Below, one piece after another: positions 1 through 7,192 of a stretch of 18,404 nucleotides of DNA. This DNA is from Deltaproteobacteria bacterium. Its GTDB lineage: Bacteria; Desulfobacterota; Binatia; Binatales; Binataceae. Every line of letters starts with the position of its first letter. Position 1 is the stretch's first letter. The stretch lies in assembly GCA_021786815.1 (NCBI GenBank), contig JAJYMR010000165.1, positions 1-18,404 of the forward strand, given 5' to 3'. The notes beneath the pieces were generated by a model. It searched no databases. It had not been told where the DNA came from and worked only from the letters and a program-made list of their open reading frames with translations. A program made the position numbers and the translations under genes.

Positions 1-112
1 CAACCCGGGCGCCGGGGCGTGCACTTCGCAACTTGCCTCTTGCCACCGTCAAGGCCATGATAACGTCGCGCGTAGCATCGGATGCCGCTCCGGCCCGACG
101 CTGAGGTGAACG

Positions 113-1477
113 ATGAGCCAGGCGGTCCAGACCAAGGAAGACCTCATCCGATACTTTCACGAAGGCGCCAAACCGCGAACGCAATGGCGGGTCGGCACCG
201 AGTACGAAAAAATCGCGGTCCTAGCGGAGGACGGGCGCGCGCTTCCGTTTTCCGGCCCGCGCAGCGTCGAGGAGATGCTGAGGCGGCTCGTCGACCATTA
301 TGACTACGAGCCGGTCGAAGAAGACGGCCGTATCCTGGCGCTCAACGGCGAGCGCGCGCGCATCACTATCGAGCCGGGCGGGCAGATAGAGCTTTCCGGC
401 GAGCAGTGCGAAACCATCCACTGCGCCCATCGCGAATTCACCCGCCACATCGACGAGTTGATGGACGTCGGGCGCGAGATCGACGCCACGTTGCTCGGGC
501 TCGGGATGCAGCCGATAAGCCGGATCGACGAGATCGAACTGCTGCCCAAGGCGCGCTACCGGATCATGTATCCATACATGGCTCGCAAGGGCCGGCTCGG
601 GCAGCGGATGATGAAGCAGACGGCCGGCGTCCAGGCCAACCTCGACTATTCGAGCGAGGCGGACGCGATGCGCAAGATGCGCGTCGCGATGGGGATAACG
701 CCGCTGATTTATGCGATGTTCGCGAACTCGCCGCTATGCGACGGCAGGCTCAACGGCTACCAGAGCTTCCGCGGCCACATATGGACCGACACCGACCCTG
801 ACCGCTGCGGGACGCCGGAGTTCATTTTCCGCGACGACGCCGGCTTCGACGATTACGCCGAGTATGCGCTCGACGTGCCGATGTACTTCCTTATCCGCGA
901 CCACGAGTACATCGACATGACCCAGCCGCCGGGCATGACTTTCCGCCAGTTCATGGAGCGCGGATTCCACGGCGAGCACGCCACAGTCGATGACTGGGGC
1001 GAGCATCTGACCACGATTTTCACCGAGGTGCGCCTCAAGCGTTATATCGAGATTCGCAGCGCCGACGGTCAGCCACCCGCCCTGATGCTCGCGCTCCCGG
1101 CACTCTGCAAGGGTATCCTGTATAATGACGATTGCCTCGACGGGTCCTGGGATCTCGTCAAGCGATGGTCGTTCGGCGAGCGTCTTGCGCTCAACGACGC
1201 CGCCCAGAAGCTTGGACTCGAGGCGCGCGCGGGGCGCACGCTGTTGAAGGACCTCGCGATGGAACTTCTGAATATCGCGATTACCGGGCTCGCGCGTCAG
1301 AAGGCGTTGAACCAGCGCGGCGAAGACGAAGGCGTCTACTTGTACCGGCTCATGGACCAGGTGCGAAGCGGCTATACGCAGGCGGCGCTGACGATCGAGC
1401 GATGGAAGGGACGCTGGAACTATGACGCGAGGCGGATGGTCGAGGGGTGCTCGTACGAGGCGGAGGCCTGGCAATAA
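113..1477 (+). CDS. gshA: Glutamate-cysteine ligase, plant/proteobacterial type (GCS2 fold)
   Basis: This 454-residue cytosolic enzyme should join L-glutamate and L-cysteine using ATP, the first step of glutathione synthesis. Family marks are GTEYEK at residues 28-33, the glycine-rich IEPGGQIELSG strand at 86-96, and the block from about 155 to 206 with a KGRLGQRMMKQT core, VQANLDYS and the FANSP turn. These place it with the plant-type ligases found in proteobacteria rather than the E. coli gshA type, and the length fits that group. The ATG at 113 is preceded by GAGG (103-106) at six bases, which supports the start. The stop TAA abuts the ATG of the next gene. The glutathione synthetase partner (gshB) is not in the window. 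A related EgtA-like role in gamma-glutamylcysteine supply cannot be excluded from sequence alone, but the length and motifs favour GshA. Confidence 0.93.
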   Translation: MSQAVQTKEDLIRYFHEGAKPRTQWRVGTEYEKIAVLAEDGRALPFSGPRSVEEMLRRLVDHYDYEPVEEDGRILALNGERARITIEPGGQIELSGEQCETIHCAHREFTRHIDELMDVGREIDATLLGLGMQPISRIDEIELLPKARYRIMYPYMARKGRLGQRMMKQTAGVQANLDYSSEADAMRKMRVAMGITPLIYAMFANSPLCDGRLNGYQSFRGHIWTDTDPDRCGTPEFIFRDDAGFDDYAEYALDVPMYFLIRDHEYIDMTQPPGMTFRQFMERGFHGEHATVDDWGEHLTTIFTEVRLKRYIEIRSADGQPPALMLALPALCKGILYNDDCLDGSWDLVKRWSFGERLALNDAAQKLGLEARAGRTLLKDLAMELLNIAITGLARQKALNQRGEDEGVYLYRLMDQVRSGYTQAALTIERWKGRWNYDARRMVEGCSYEAEAWQ

Positions 1478-2368
1478 ATGGAACTCAGGCTTGGCGAGCG
1501 GCACATAATCGCGCTGAATTTCCTTCTGATCGCGGCGCTAGCCTATTTCGCGGCAGGCACTGCGGCCGACGTGACCGCATTCGTGCTCTCTCCGCCGACG
1601 GTGGCCCCTATCAACATTGTTTCCCGAAGCCCCGTCAAGGTGTTTGCCCATCCGCGCTCGTACTACGAGCCGATCGTCGCGCGCGACATCTTCAACCTCC
1701 TGCCCGCGCCAAGTCAGAAGGCTCCGGCCGTCGTCGAGGACATCCATCTCAAGCTTCTCGGCGTCTCACGGATGACCGGCGGAGAATCGTTCATCATCGT
1801 CGAGCACCTGAACGGCAAGCAGTCGCTTTACCGCCTCGGAGACACGATTCCGAACGCCGGCAAAGTCGCCGAAGTCGATAAGGATCGGGCGATTATCGAA
1901 CACGATGGGCGCCGCGTCGCGCTCGAACTGCCACGCAACAGCCTGGCGGGTGTCGACCAGCGCTCGTTTCCGTGGCGGCGCGGCATCATGCCCGGACATC
2001 CGCTGCCTAATCCGCGGAACTTCGTTCCGCGTATCACGAACATGGGCGGCAACCGTTACGCCATCCCGCGCAGCACCGTGAATCAGAGCCTGAGCAACCT
2101 GTCCAGCCTGTTCACGCAGATCCGCGCGATGCCAAACGTCCAGAACGGCCGCACCGACGGTTTCGCGCTTTCGGAAATCGTGCCGGGCTCGGTCTTCGAT
2201 AATATCGGACTTCGCGACGGCGACGTGCTCACGTCTATCGACGGGCAGGCGGTCAACGATCCCGCGCGCGCGATCCAGCTTCTCAACGGCCTGCGCAATC
2301 AGCAGAACATCCAGCTTCAGGTTCTACGCAACGGAAACCCCGTCACGCTTTCCTACCAGATTCACTGA
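1478..2368 (+). CDS. gspC: Type II secretion system protein C-like (GspC), inner-membrane PDZ protein
   Basis: This 296-residue protein has the layout of GspC, the inner-membrane component that links the type II secretion platform to the outer-membrane secretin. A short cytoplasmic N-terminus precedes one membrane span (about residues 9-28). A periplasmic homology region follows (about 68-150), including the ARDIFNL motif, LKLLGV, a YRLGDTI turn and a VALELPR end. A proline/asparagine-rich linker (about 151-225) leads to a C-terminal PDZ domain (about 226-296) with GSVFDNIGLRDGDVLTSIDG. The ATG directly follows the upstream stop, with GGAGG at 1462-1466 eleven bases before it, so translation is probably coupled to gshA. 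No other gsp gene lies nearby, so it is an orphan here. A general PDZ-containing periplasmic protein is the alternative, but the homology region makes GspC the better call. Confidence 0.8.
   Translation: MELRLGERHIIALNFLLIAALAYFAAGTAADVTAFVLSPPTVAPINIVSRSPVKVFAHPRSYYEPIVARDIFNLLPAPSQKAPAVVEDIHLKLLGVSRMTGGESFIIVEHLNGKQSLYRLGDTIPNAGKVAEVDKDRAIIEHDGRRVALELPRNSLAGVDQRSFPWRRGIMPGHPLPNPRNFVPRITNMGGNRYAIPRSTVNQSLSNLSSLFTQIRAMPNVQNGRTDGFALSEIVPGSVFDNIGLRDGDVLTSIDGQAVNDPARAIQLLNGLRNQQNIQLQVLRNGNPVTLSYQIH
2013..2031. repeat. Perfect 8-bp inverted repeat, 3-base loop, inside gspC
   Basis: CGCGGAAC (2013-2020) and GTTCCGCG (2024-2031) are exact reverse complements separated by TTC. The repeat falls in the part of gspC that encodes the proline-rich linker. 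No T-tract follows, so it is not a terminator. It could form a small mRNA hairpin or be chance in GC-rich coding DNA. Confidence 0.4.
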
Positions 2369-2370
2369 CG

Positions 2371-3426
2371 ATGGAGTTCCGGGCTGCACGGCGTTCGGAA
2401 CGCGACGCGGTCCTCGACCTGCTCGCTCTCTGGTACAACGAACGCGAGTTCTTCGCCCGCTACAATCAGCTCGATCCCGCCTTTCGAGACGATTTGTGCC
2501 TGGTCGCCCTGGACGCCGGCAGCCTCGTCGGCACCGTCCAGATTTTCGACCGCAAGGTGAACTTCGCCGGCCAGGCGGTTCCGATGGGCGGCATCGGGTC
2601 CGTGTTCGTGCGCGAGGATTATCGCCATCGCGGGGTCGCGTCAGACCTGATGCGGCTCGCGCTCGGCACGATGGAGCGCGAGGGATTCGAGCTGTCGCTT
2701 CTATTCGCCGAGCGGCTCACCTTCTACAACCAGTTCGGATGGCGCGAGGTCACACGCAACTTCAGCATCCTGAGCGCGGCGGCGTCGCTTCCGGCTCCCG
2801 AGCGAATGGAAATCGACGTCTTCGAGCCCGCGCGCGACTTCGACACCGTCGCGCGAATCCATCGCGACTACAGCGGCCGTTTCAATGTCACCGCGGCACG
2901 AAATGAAGCCGACTGGAAGGGCAGCCTCGCGTTTGCGGGCAACGTTCCGGAACAGGGATGCGACGAGTATTTCGTGCTCGCGCGGGAGGCGCGCAGGATT
3001 CGCGCTTACGCCCGCGCTTTTCGCTTCTATGGCGTCGCGATGGTGATGGAATACGGATATGAGCAGGGAAATGAAGGCGCGATTCTCGCTCTCCTGCGCA
3101 ACGTTTCCGAGGCCGCCTCGGGCACGCAAAGTTCATTGCCCCTCACCAGCGACCATCGCAAGCGCGCGCTACTCCAGGGCGAGTCGAGAGCCGGCGCGGC
3201 CTCCGTGATTGTCACGCATACACAGCACGATCTGACCCTTGAGGACGCGCTTTCGGCGGCCGGATGCGAGCCGGTGCGCTATCCGGACAACAATTACATG
3301 TGGCGCGTGTTACTGCCCGAGCGCCTGGGCAAACGCTTCGCCATGGCGCCCGAAGCGGTGTCGGAGTACGCTTTTTCGGTGTTTGGGGATTCGCGCTCGC
3401 TGTATTGGACCGCGGACCGCTTTTAG
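2371..3426 (+). CDS. GNAT-family N-acetyltransferase with a long divergent C-terminal half
   Basis: This 351-residue protein should transfer an acetyl group from acetyl-CoA to an amine; the substrate is unknown. The N-terminal half is a clear GNAT domain. Strands lead to GSVFVREDYRHRGVASDLM (about residues 76-94), where R-H-R-G-V-A matches the acetyl-CoA pyrophosphate loop, followed by a helix and the FYNQFGW strand (118-124) typical of GNAT C-termini. The remainder (about 145-351) looks like a second, degenerate acyltransferase half, as in double-GNAT or Eis-like proteins, with MWRVLLP and a final FGDSRSLYWTADRF segment. It lacks a clear second acetyl-CoA loop and is shorter than Eis, so an Eis name is not justified. 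The start is two bases after the gspC stop with no clear ribosome binding site, which suggests translational coupling. Confidence 0.85.
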   Translation: MEFRAARRSERDAVLDLLALWYNEREFFARYNQLDPAFRDDLCLVALDAGSLVGTVQIFDRKVNFAGQAVPMGGIGSVFVREDYRHRGVASDLMRLALGTMEREGFELSLLFAERLTFYNQFGWREVTRNFSILSAAASLPAPERMEIDVFEPARDFDTVARIHRDYSGRFNVTAARNEADWKGSLAFAGNVPEQGCDEYFVLAREARRIRAYARAFRFYGVAMVMEYGYEQGNEGAILALLRNVSEAASGTQSSLPLTSDHRKRALLQGESRAGAASVIVTHTQHDLTLEDALSAAGCEPVRYPDNNYMWRVLLPERLGKRFAMAPEAVSEYAFSVFGDSRSLYWTADRF

Positions 3427-3438
3427 CTTCCTGATACG

Positions 3439-3476
3439 CTCCTCCACGTGACGGCGGTTGGGCGGGATGAGGAGGA
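3439..3476 (+). promoter_or_regulatory. Ribosome binding site of the carboxypeptidase gene, with a complementary upstream segment
   Basis: GAGGAGGA at 3469-3476 is a near-perfect Shine-Dalgarno sequence ten bases before the ATG at 3487, and it decides the start of the next gene. CTCCTC at 3439-3444 is the exact complement of GAGGAG at 3469-3474. The transcript could therefore fold to hide the site (6-bp stem, 24-base loop). The binding site itself is well supported; the masking is only a possibility. Confidence 0.5.
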
Positions 3477-3486
3477 TAGTCCGGAG

Positions 3487-4722
3487 ATGATTCCCATGAA
3501 GTTACGGGCTCGCCTTGCGCGAAACGGCTTAGTCGCGCGCGCGGCTTCGATATTCCTCGCCGCCATGACGCTTTGGGCGCTCGGCGCGTCCTCGGCGTCC
3601 GCCGCGCGCATCCATCGCCGTGAACGCGCGCAAGCCGCCTCACACAAATCCGGCAACGAAACGAAGGGGCCGTACGAGGCGGCGTGCGTTATCGAGCCGA
3701 CCACCGGCGCCGTCATCTTTGCCAAGAACGAGCACGAGCCGTGGCCGACCGCGTCGCTCGCCAAGATGATGGTGATGCTGATCGTCGCGGAAAAAATCCA
3801 GAACGGAAGCCTCAAACTTACCGACCCGATAACCACCTCGCGCAAGGCTGCGAAGATGGGCGGCTCGCAGGTGTACCTGAAGGAAGGCGAGACTTTTCCG
3901 CTCGGCGACATGATGAAGGCGATCGTCGTGCATTCGGCCAACGACGCGACGGTCGCGGTTGCCGAGTACGTGGCCGGCTCGACCGATGCCTTCGTCGAGA
4001 TGATGAACCGAAAGGCGCGCGAACTCGGAATGAAGGATACGCACTATTATTCGGTTCACGGGCTTCCGCCCGGGCCCGGCCAGAAAGCCGACGTATCGAG
4101 CGCGTACGACGAAGCGCTCCTTGCTCGCCAACTGGTCAAATACCCGGTCATCCTGAAATGGTCGGCGATAAAAACCGCGCCGTTCCGCAACGGCACCTTC
4201 GAACTGCGCAACACCAACCATCTCGTCTTCACCTACAACGGGTGCGACGGTCTCAAGACCGGCTACTACCATCAATCAGGCTTCAATGTCGTCGCCACCG
4301 CGTATCGCGCCGGCATGCGGCTCATCGCGGTCGTGCTCGGCTCACCGCTCAAGCGGCAGAATTTCCGGCAGGCCGCGGTGCTGATGTCGCAGGGCTTCGC
4401 GCAGTACGAGATGCGTCGCGTCGCCAGCAAGGACGCAGCCGCGCCGAAGGCAGTCGCGGTAAAGGACGGCGAGATTGCAAGTCTGAAGCCGGTCTTCGCC
4501 GAGAACGCTTCCGTGTTCGTCAAGCGCGACGACGCAGCCAAGGCGATTTCGGTCAGCTACCGGCTTCCGCCCGCGGTTGCCGCGCCGATCCGGGCCGGCC
4601 AGAAGCTCGGGATGGCCGAGATTTCGCTCGACGGCAAGCCGGTCAGTGCGGTCGCGCTGGTCGCACCGAAGGCGGTCGCCGCGCAAAAATCGCTTCTGAC
4701 GCGGATAATGAGGCACTTCTAG
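3487..4722 (+). CDS. D-alanyl-D-alanine carboxypeptidase, PBP5/6-like (peptidase S11)
   Basis: This secreted serine peptidase (411 residues from this start) removes the terminal D-alanine from peptidoglycan pentapeptides in the periplasm. All three penicillin-binding motifs are present: SLAK with nucleophile Ser90, SAN at 150-152 and KTG at 257-259. After the catalytic domain comes the small beta-rich PBP5 C-terminal domain (about 325-400). A short cationic-hydrophobic tail, LLTRIMRHF, may anchor the protein to the membrane surface. A signal peptide is visible: a positively charged start, a hydrophobic stretch and an ASSASA-A cleavage region near residue 39. I chose the ATG at 3487 because of the strong GAGGAGGA site. 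A GTG at 3448 would open the same frame but adds 13 charged residues before the signal peptide, and an ATG at 3496 is also possible. Its neighbour encodes another envelope protein. Confidence 0.93.
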   Translation: MIPMKLRARLARNGLVARAASIFLAAMTLWALGASSASAARIHRRERAQAASHKSGNETKGPYEAACVIEPTTGAVIFAKNEHEPWPTASLAKMMVMLIVAEKIQNGSLKLTDPITTSRKAAKMGGSQVYLKEGETFPLGDMMKAIVVHSANDATVAVAEYVAGSTDAFVEMMNRKARELGMKDTHYYSVHGLPPGPGQKADVSSAYDEALLARQLVKYPVILKWSAIKTAPFRNGTFELRNTNHLVFTYNGCDGLKTGYYHQSGFNVVATAYRAGMRLIAVVLGSPLKRQNFRQAAVLMSQGFAQYEMRRVASKDAAAPKAVAVKDGEIASLKPVFAENASVFVKRDDAAKAISVSYRLPPAVAAPIRAGQKLGMAEISLDGKPVSAVALVAPKAVAAQKSLLTRIMRHF

Positions 4723-4731
4723 AATTTCCGG

Positions 4732-4754
4732 CCCGCGCAGTCGTTTGGCGCGGG
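4732..4754. repeat. Small GC hairpin after the carboxypeptidase gene
   Basis: CCCGCGC (4732-4738) and GCGCGGG (4748-4754) form a perfect 7-bp stem with a 9-base loop, nine bases after the stop of the carboxypeptidase gene. There is no T-run after it on the plus strand, so it is at best a weak terminator or mRNA-stabilising hairpin between this gene and the next. Confidence 0.4.
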
Positions 4755-4808
4755 TGCAGCGAGCGGACGGCGTTTACTCGGCGCACGGAATCGGCAAAAT
4801 AACGGACA

Positions 4809-5735
4809 ATGTCACGTAAACGCGTCGCGATAATCGTCGCTTCGGCAATCGTTCTCGTCTGGATTGGCGGAGGGCTCGCGCTTCACTTCGGTCAGATCCG
4901 CCACGACCATCTCGGCTACGACATTGACGCGCATTTTCCGCGGGGAAAGCCGTTCAAGCCGGGTGAGATTTTCGCCTCGACGCTCGCGGTGATCATGGGC
5001 CACGAACTTCACACCGGCTTCGGATGGCGCCCGAACGATTTTTTCCTGTGGGGTCCGAAAGTCGCGGCCGACAACAACGCCGACCGCCAGATCGGCATCA
5101 TCATGGCCATCCGTGAAACCACGCGCGTATTCAAGGATCACCTGACCAAGGTTTCCTCCAACGAATACGACCCCAACCTCGTGGCAGCCGACCTGGACTT
5201 CCATTACGACCCGCAGAGATGGATTTTTCCGTCCTCCGAATCCAAGTACGAGGATGGCATCCGGCGTCTCAGGCTCTACGTCGCGGGACTGCGCGCGAAT
5301 CCCGAAAGTTCCGCCGAACTGAATCAGCGAAGTGTCGAACTGGTCCGCCTGTTCCAGACCTGGACCGACCTGCTCGGCGACGCTCATGCGCGCCTTTACC
5401 GCGATACCCGTAGCGACGGCAGCCCGATCAGATGGTGGGACTGCGACCACCTGTTTTACCGCTCACAAGGCTACGCGTACGTCATTTACCACATGATGAA
5501 GGCCGTCAGGCGAGAATACGCGGTCCAGATAAAGGCCGATCCGGTGCTGGGGAAACTCTTGGACGAGGCGACCGTCGCGCTGGGCAAAGCCGCCGTGCTG
5601 ACGCCGGTCGTCGTGCTCAACGGCTCGCCAGCCGGCATCTTCGCCAACCATCGCCGCAACCTCGACGCCTACATCACGGAGGCACGCCAGAAGATGTATT
5701 CGATACGCGAGGAACTCGAACGCTCGCCGCTCTGA
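4809..5735 (+). CDS. DUF2333 family membrane-anchored protein
   Basis: This 308-residue protein has unknown function. Residues 5-27 form one hydrophobic membrane span after a short basic N-terminus, so the rest should lie in the periplasm. The body resembles DUF2333 proteins of proteobacteria as I remember them: a WRPNDFFLWGP segment (73-83), DNNADRQIGI (88-97), a DPQRW...PSSESKY stretch near 134-147, a central DHLFYRSQGYAYVIYHMMKAVRR-like helix, and a conserved LNGSPAGIF...H segment before the C-terminal helix. It is mostly helical with no catalytic motif that I recognise. It follows the D,D-carboxypeptidase by 86 bases on the same strand, which points loosely to an envelope role. The ribosome binding site is weak (CGGA just before the ATG). 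It converges on the next gene, which lies on the minus strand. Confidence 0.75.
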   Translation: MSRKRVAIIVASAIVLVWIGGGLALHFGQIRHDHLGYDIDAHFPRGKPFKPGEIFASTLAVIMGHELHTGFGWRPNDFFLWGPKVAADNNADRQIGIIMAIRETTRVFKDHLTKVSSNEYDPNLVAADLDFHYDPQRWIFPSSESKYEDGIRRLRLYVAGLRANPESSAELNQRSVELVRLFQTWTDLLGDAHARLYRDTRSDGSPIRWWDCDHLFYRSQGYAYVIYHMMKAVRREYAVQIKADPVLGKLLDEATVALGKAAVLTPVVVLNGSPAGIFANHRRNLDAYITEARQKMYSIREELERSPL

Positions 5736-5787
5736 CGCCGAGTCCCGAATCCGCAAAGGTCGCCGGAACTCGCTGTCTCAGCGCCAG

Positions 5788-6444
5788 CTAGCCGCGGCTT
5801 CGGCGCTGCTCTAGCTTCCTTAGCCGCTGTTCTTGGTCGCGGACCTGAACGGTCATCCGATCGTCGAACCGCTCGAACTTCCGCGCGAGCGTGCCGAGCG
5901 CCTTGTTGGCCTGTTTGATGTCGGCGCCGAGCTTCTTTGCGGTCGCCTCCGCCGAAGCCCTGACCTCGCGCCTGAGTTCACGAATCGTCCCGACGAGTTC
6001 GCGCGTGACGGCCGCTTCCGCACTCCGACGCGCGGTTCGCGCCGCCGTCGGCTCGCCGCCCTCCTGGGATTCCGCGGGTTCTTCCACCACGATTGCGACT
6101 GATTCGGACTGCGGAGCCGCGCGAAGCTGCATCTCGCCGAGGTTCGCTTCGGTCGCGGCCAGTTGCTCGCGGAATTCCACCCGGGTGCGGCCGATCATCT
6201 CGCCCAGACGGATCATCTCGGCGCTGAGATCGGCGCGCAGTGCAGCGACGCCCTGACGGTTCTCGGCTATCTGGTCGGAGAGAAAGCGGATCTGGTTGCC
6301 GACCTCGGCAAACTGGCCGACCATCTCCTCGCGGAGTTTCTCCAACCCAGCGCCGAAGCCTGATACGGCCTCAATCACCAGGTCGAACCTGGAGCCAATC
6401 TCCTCGAGCATCGTGCCGATTCTCGCCAGTGCTTCGTCACCCAC
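5788..6444 (-). CDS. Coiled-coil protein of unknown function
   Basis: I do not recognise this 218-residue protein. It is highly charged and almost entirely helical. A first coiled-coil segment (about residues 5-108) has regular hydrophobic positions and repeated Glu/Arg. A low-complexity acidic-to-basic linker (about 110-145) is rich in Glu, Pro and Ala, and a second coiled-coil runs from about 146 to 215 and ends in an Arg/Lys-rich tail. There is no signal peptide or membrane span, so it is probably cytoplasmic and oligomeric. The start is GTG at 6444, with AAGGGAGGAG ending six bases upstream, a very strong site. It begins 21 bases after the lepB stop on the same strand and is the last gene of the operon. 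The linker and loose composition would also fit a scaffold or nucleoid-associated protein, but nothing proves this. Confidence 0.75.
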   Translation of the reverse strand: MGDEALARIGTMLEEIGSRFDLVIEAVSGFGAGLEKLREEMVGQFAEVGNQIRFLSDQIAENRQGVAALRADLSAEMIRLGEMIGRTRVEFREQLAATEANLGEMQLRAAPQSESVAIVVEEPAESQEGGEPTAARTARRSAEAAVTRELVGTIRELRREVRASAEATAKKLGADIKQANKALGTLARKFERFDDRMTVQVRDQEQRLRKLEQRRSRG

Positions 6445-6465
6445 CCCACGCTCCTCCCTTGGCTT

Positions 6466-7185
6466 CTAATGGATAATCTCACCTATCCGGCCCCATCGCA
6501 CGTGCGCGAGGCCGGAGCCGTCGCTGTTCCACGACCAATAGATGAGAAACGCGCGACCCTCAACATTATCGATCGGGACGAATCCCCAGAACCGGCTGTC
6601 ATAGCTGCGGTCGCGATTGTCGCCCATAACGAAAATCTTGCCCGGCGGGACCTTCTCCGGCCCGAAATTGTCCCGCACCGACATCGGCGTGCGCTCGTCG
6701 GCCGGCAGCGAGTAATGCGCATGCGGATCGAGCATCGGCTGGCCGTTCAGATAGACCACCGCGTTCTTGACCGCGACCGTGTCGCCGCCAACCGCGATGA
6801 CCCGCTTGATGAAGTCCTTGGTCGGGTCGGGCGGAAACACAAACACGATTACGTCTCCGCGATGAATCGGGCCGGTGTCGAAAAGATAGTGACCCCACGG
6901 GATTCCCGGAATGCTCATGCCGAAGAAGGAATCCGGAAGGCGCAACCCGTAAGCGAACTTGTCGACCAGGATGTGGTCGCCGATCAGCAGCGTCGGCTCC
7001 ATCGAGCCCGACGGGATCTTGTACGCCTGGACGAAGAAAGTCCGGATAACGATCGCGAGGAAGAAGGCGATTACCAGCGCCTCGGCGTACTCGCGGACGA
7101 CGCTTTTCTCGGGCGCCGTCGGCGCATCCTTCGGGCGTGCCGGACGCTGCTGCGACTTGGGGAGATTGCGTGCTGGTTCAGCCAC
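6466..7185 (-). CDS. lepB: Signal peptidase I
   Basis: This membrane serine protease cleaves signal peptides from exported proteins on the outer face of the inner membrane. From the GTG at 7185 it has 239 residues. One membrane span lies at about 35-52. Box B, SGSMEP, carries the nucleophile Ser61; box D, KRVIAVGGD, carries the general base Lys127; and box E, GDNRDRSYDSR, is at 188-198. An in-frame TTG at 7203 would add six residues and overlap the lepA stop. I prefer the GTG because GGAG lies about a dozen bases upstream and GTG is the commoner start. The gene follows lepA with almost no gap, the classical lepA-lepB order. It has one transmembrane span rather than the two of E. coli LepB, which is common in other bacteria. 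Confidence 0.95.
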   Translation of the reverse strand: MAEPARNLPKSQQRPARPKDAPTAPEKSVVREYAEALVIAFFLAIVIRTFFVQAYKIPSGSMEPTLLIGDHILVDKFAYGLRLPDSFFGMSIPGIPWGHYLFDTGPIHRGDVIVFVFPPDPTKDFIKRVIAVGGDTVAVKNAVVYLNGQPMLDPHAHYSLPADERTPMSVRDNFGPEKVPPGKIFVMGDNRDRSYDSRFWGFVPIDNVEGRAFLIYWSWNSDGSGLAHVRWGRIGEIIH

Positions 7186-7192
7186 GGATGCC

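Noticed and set aside
1..112. Promoter for gshA
   Set aside because: TTGCCT (33-38) and CATGAT (56-61) match consensus at only four of six bases each, which is too weak. Nothing else is visible in this leader apart from the gshA ribosome binding site.
5780..5807. AGCGCC / GGCGCT inverted repeat at the convergent gene ends
   Set aside because: The arms are only six bases with a 16-base loop, no T-tract follows, and it lies partly inside the coiled-coil gene.
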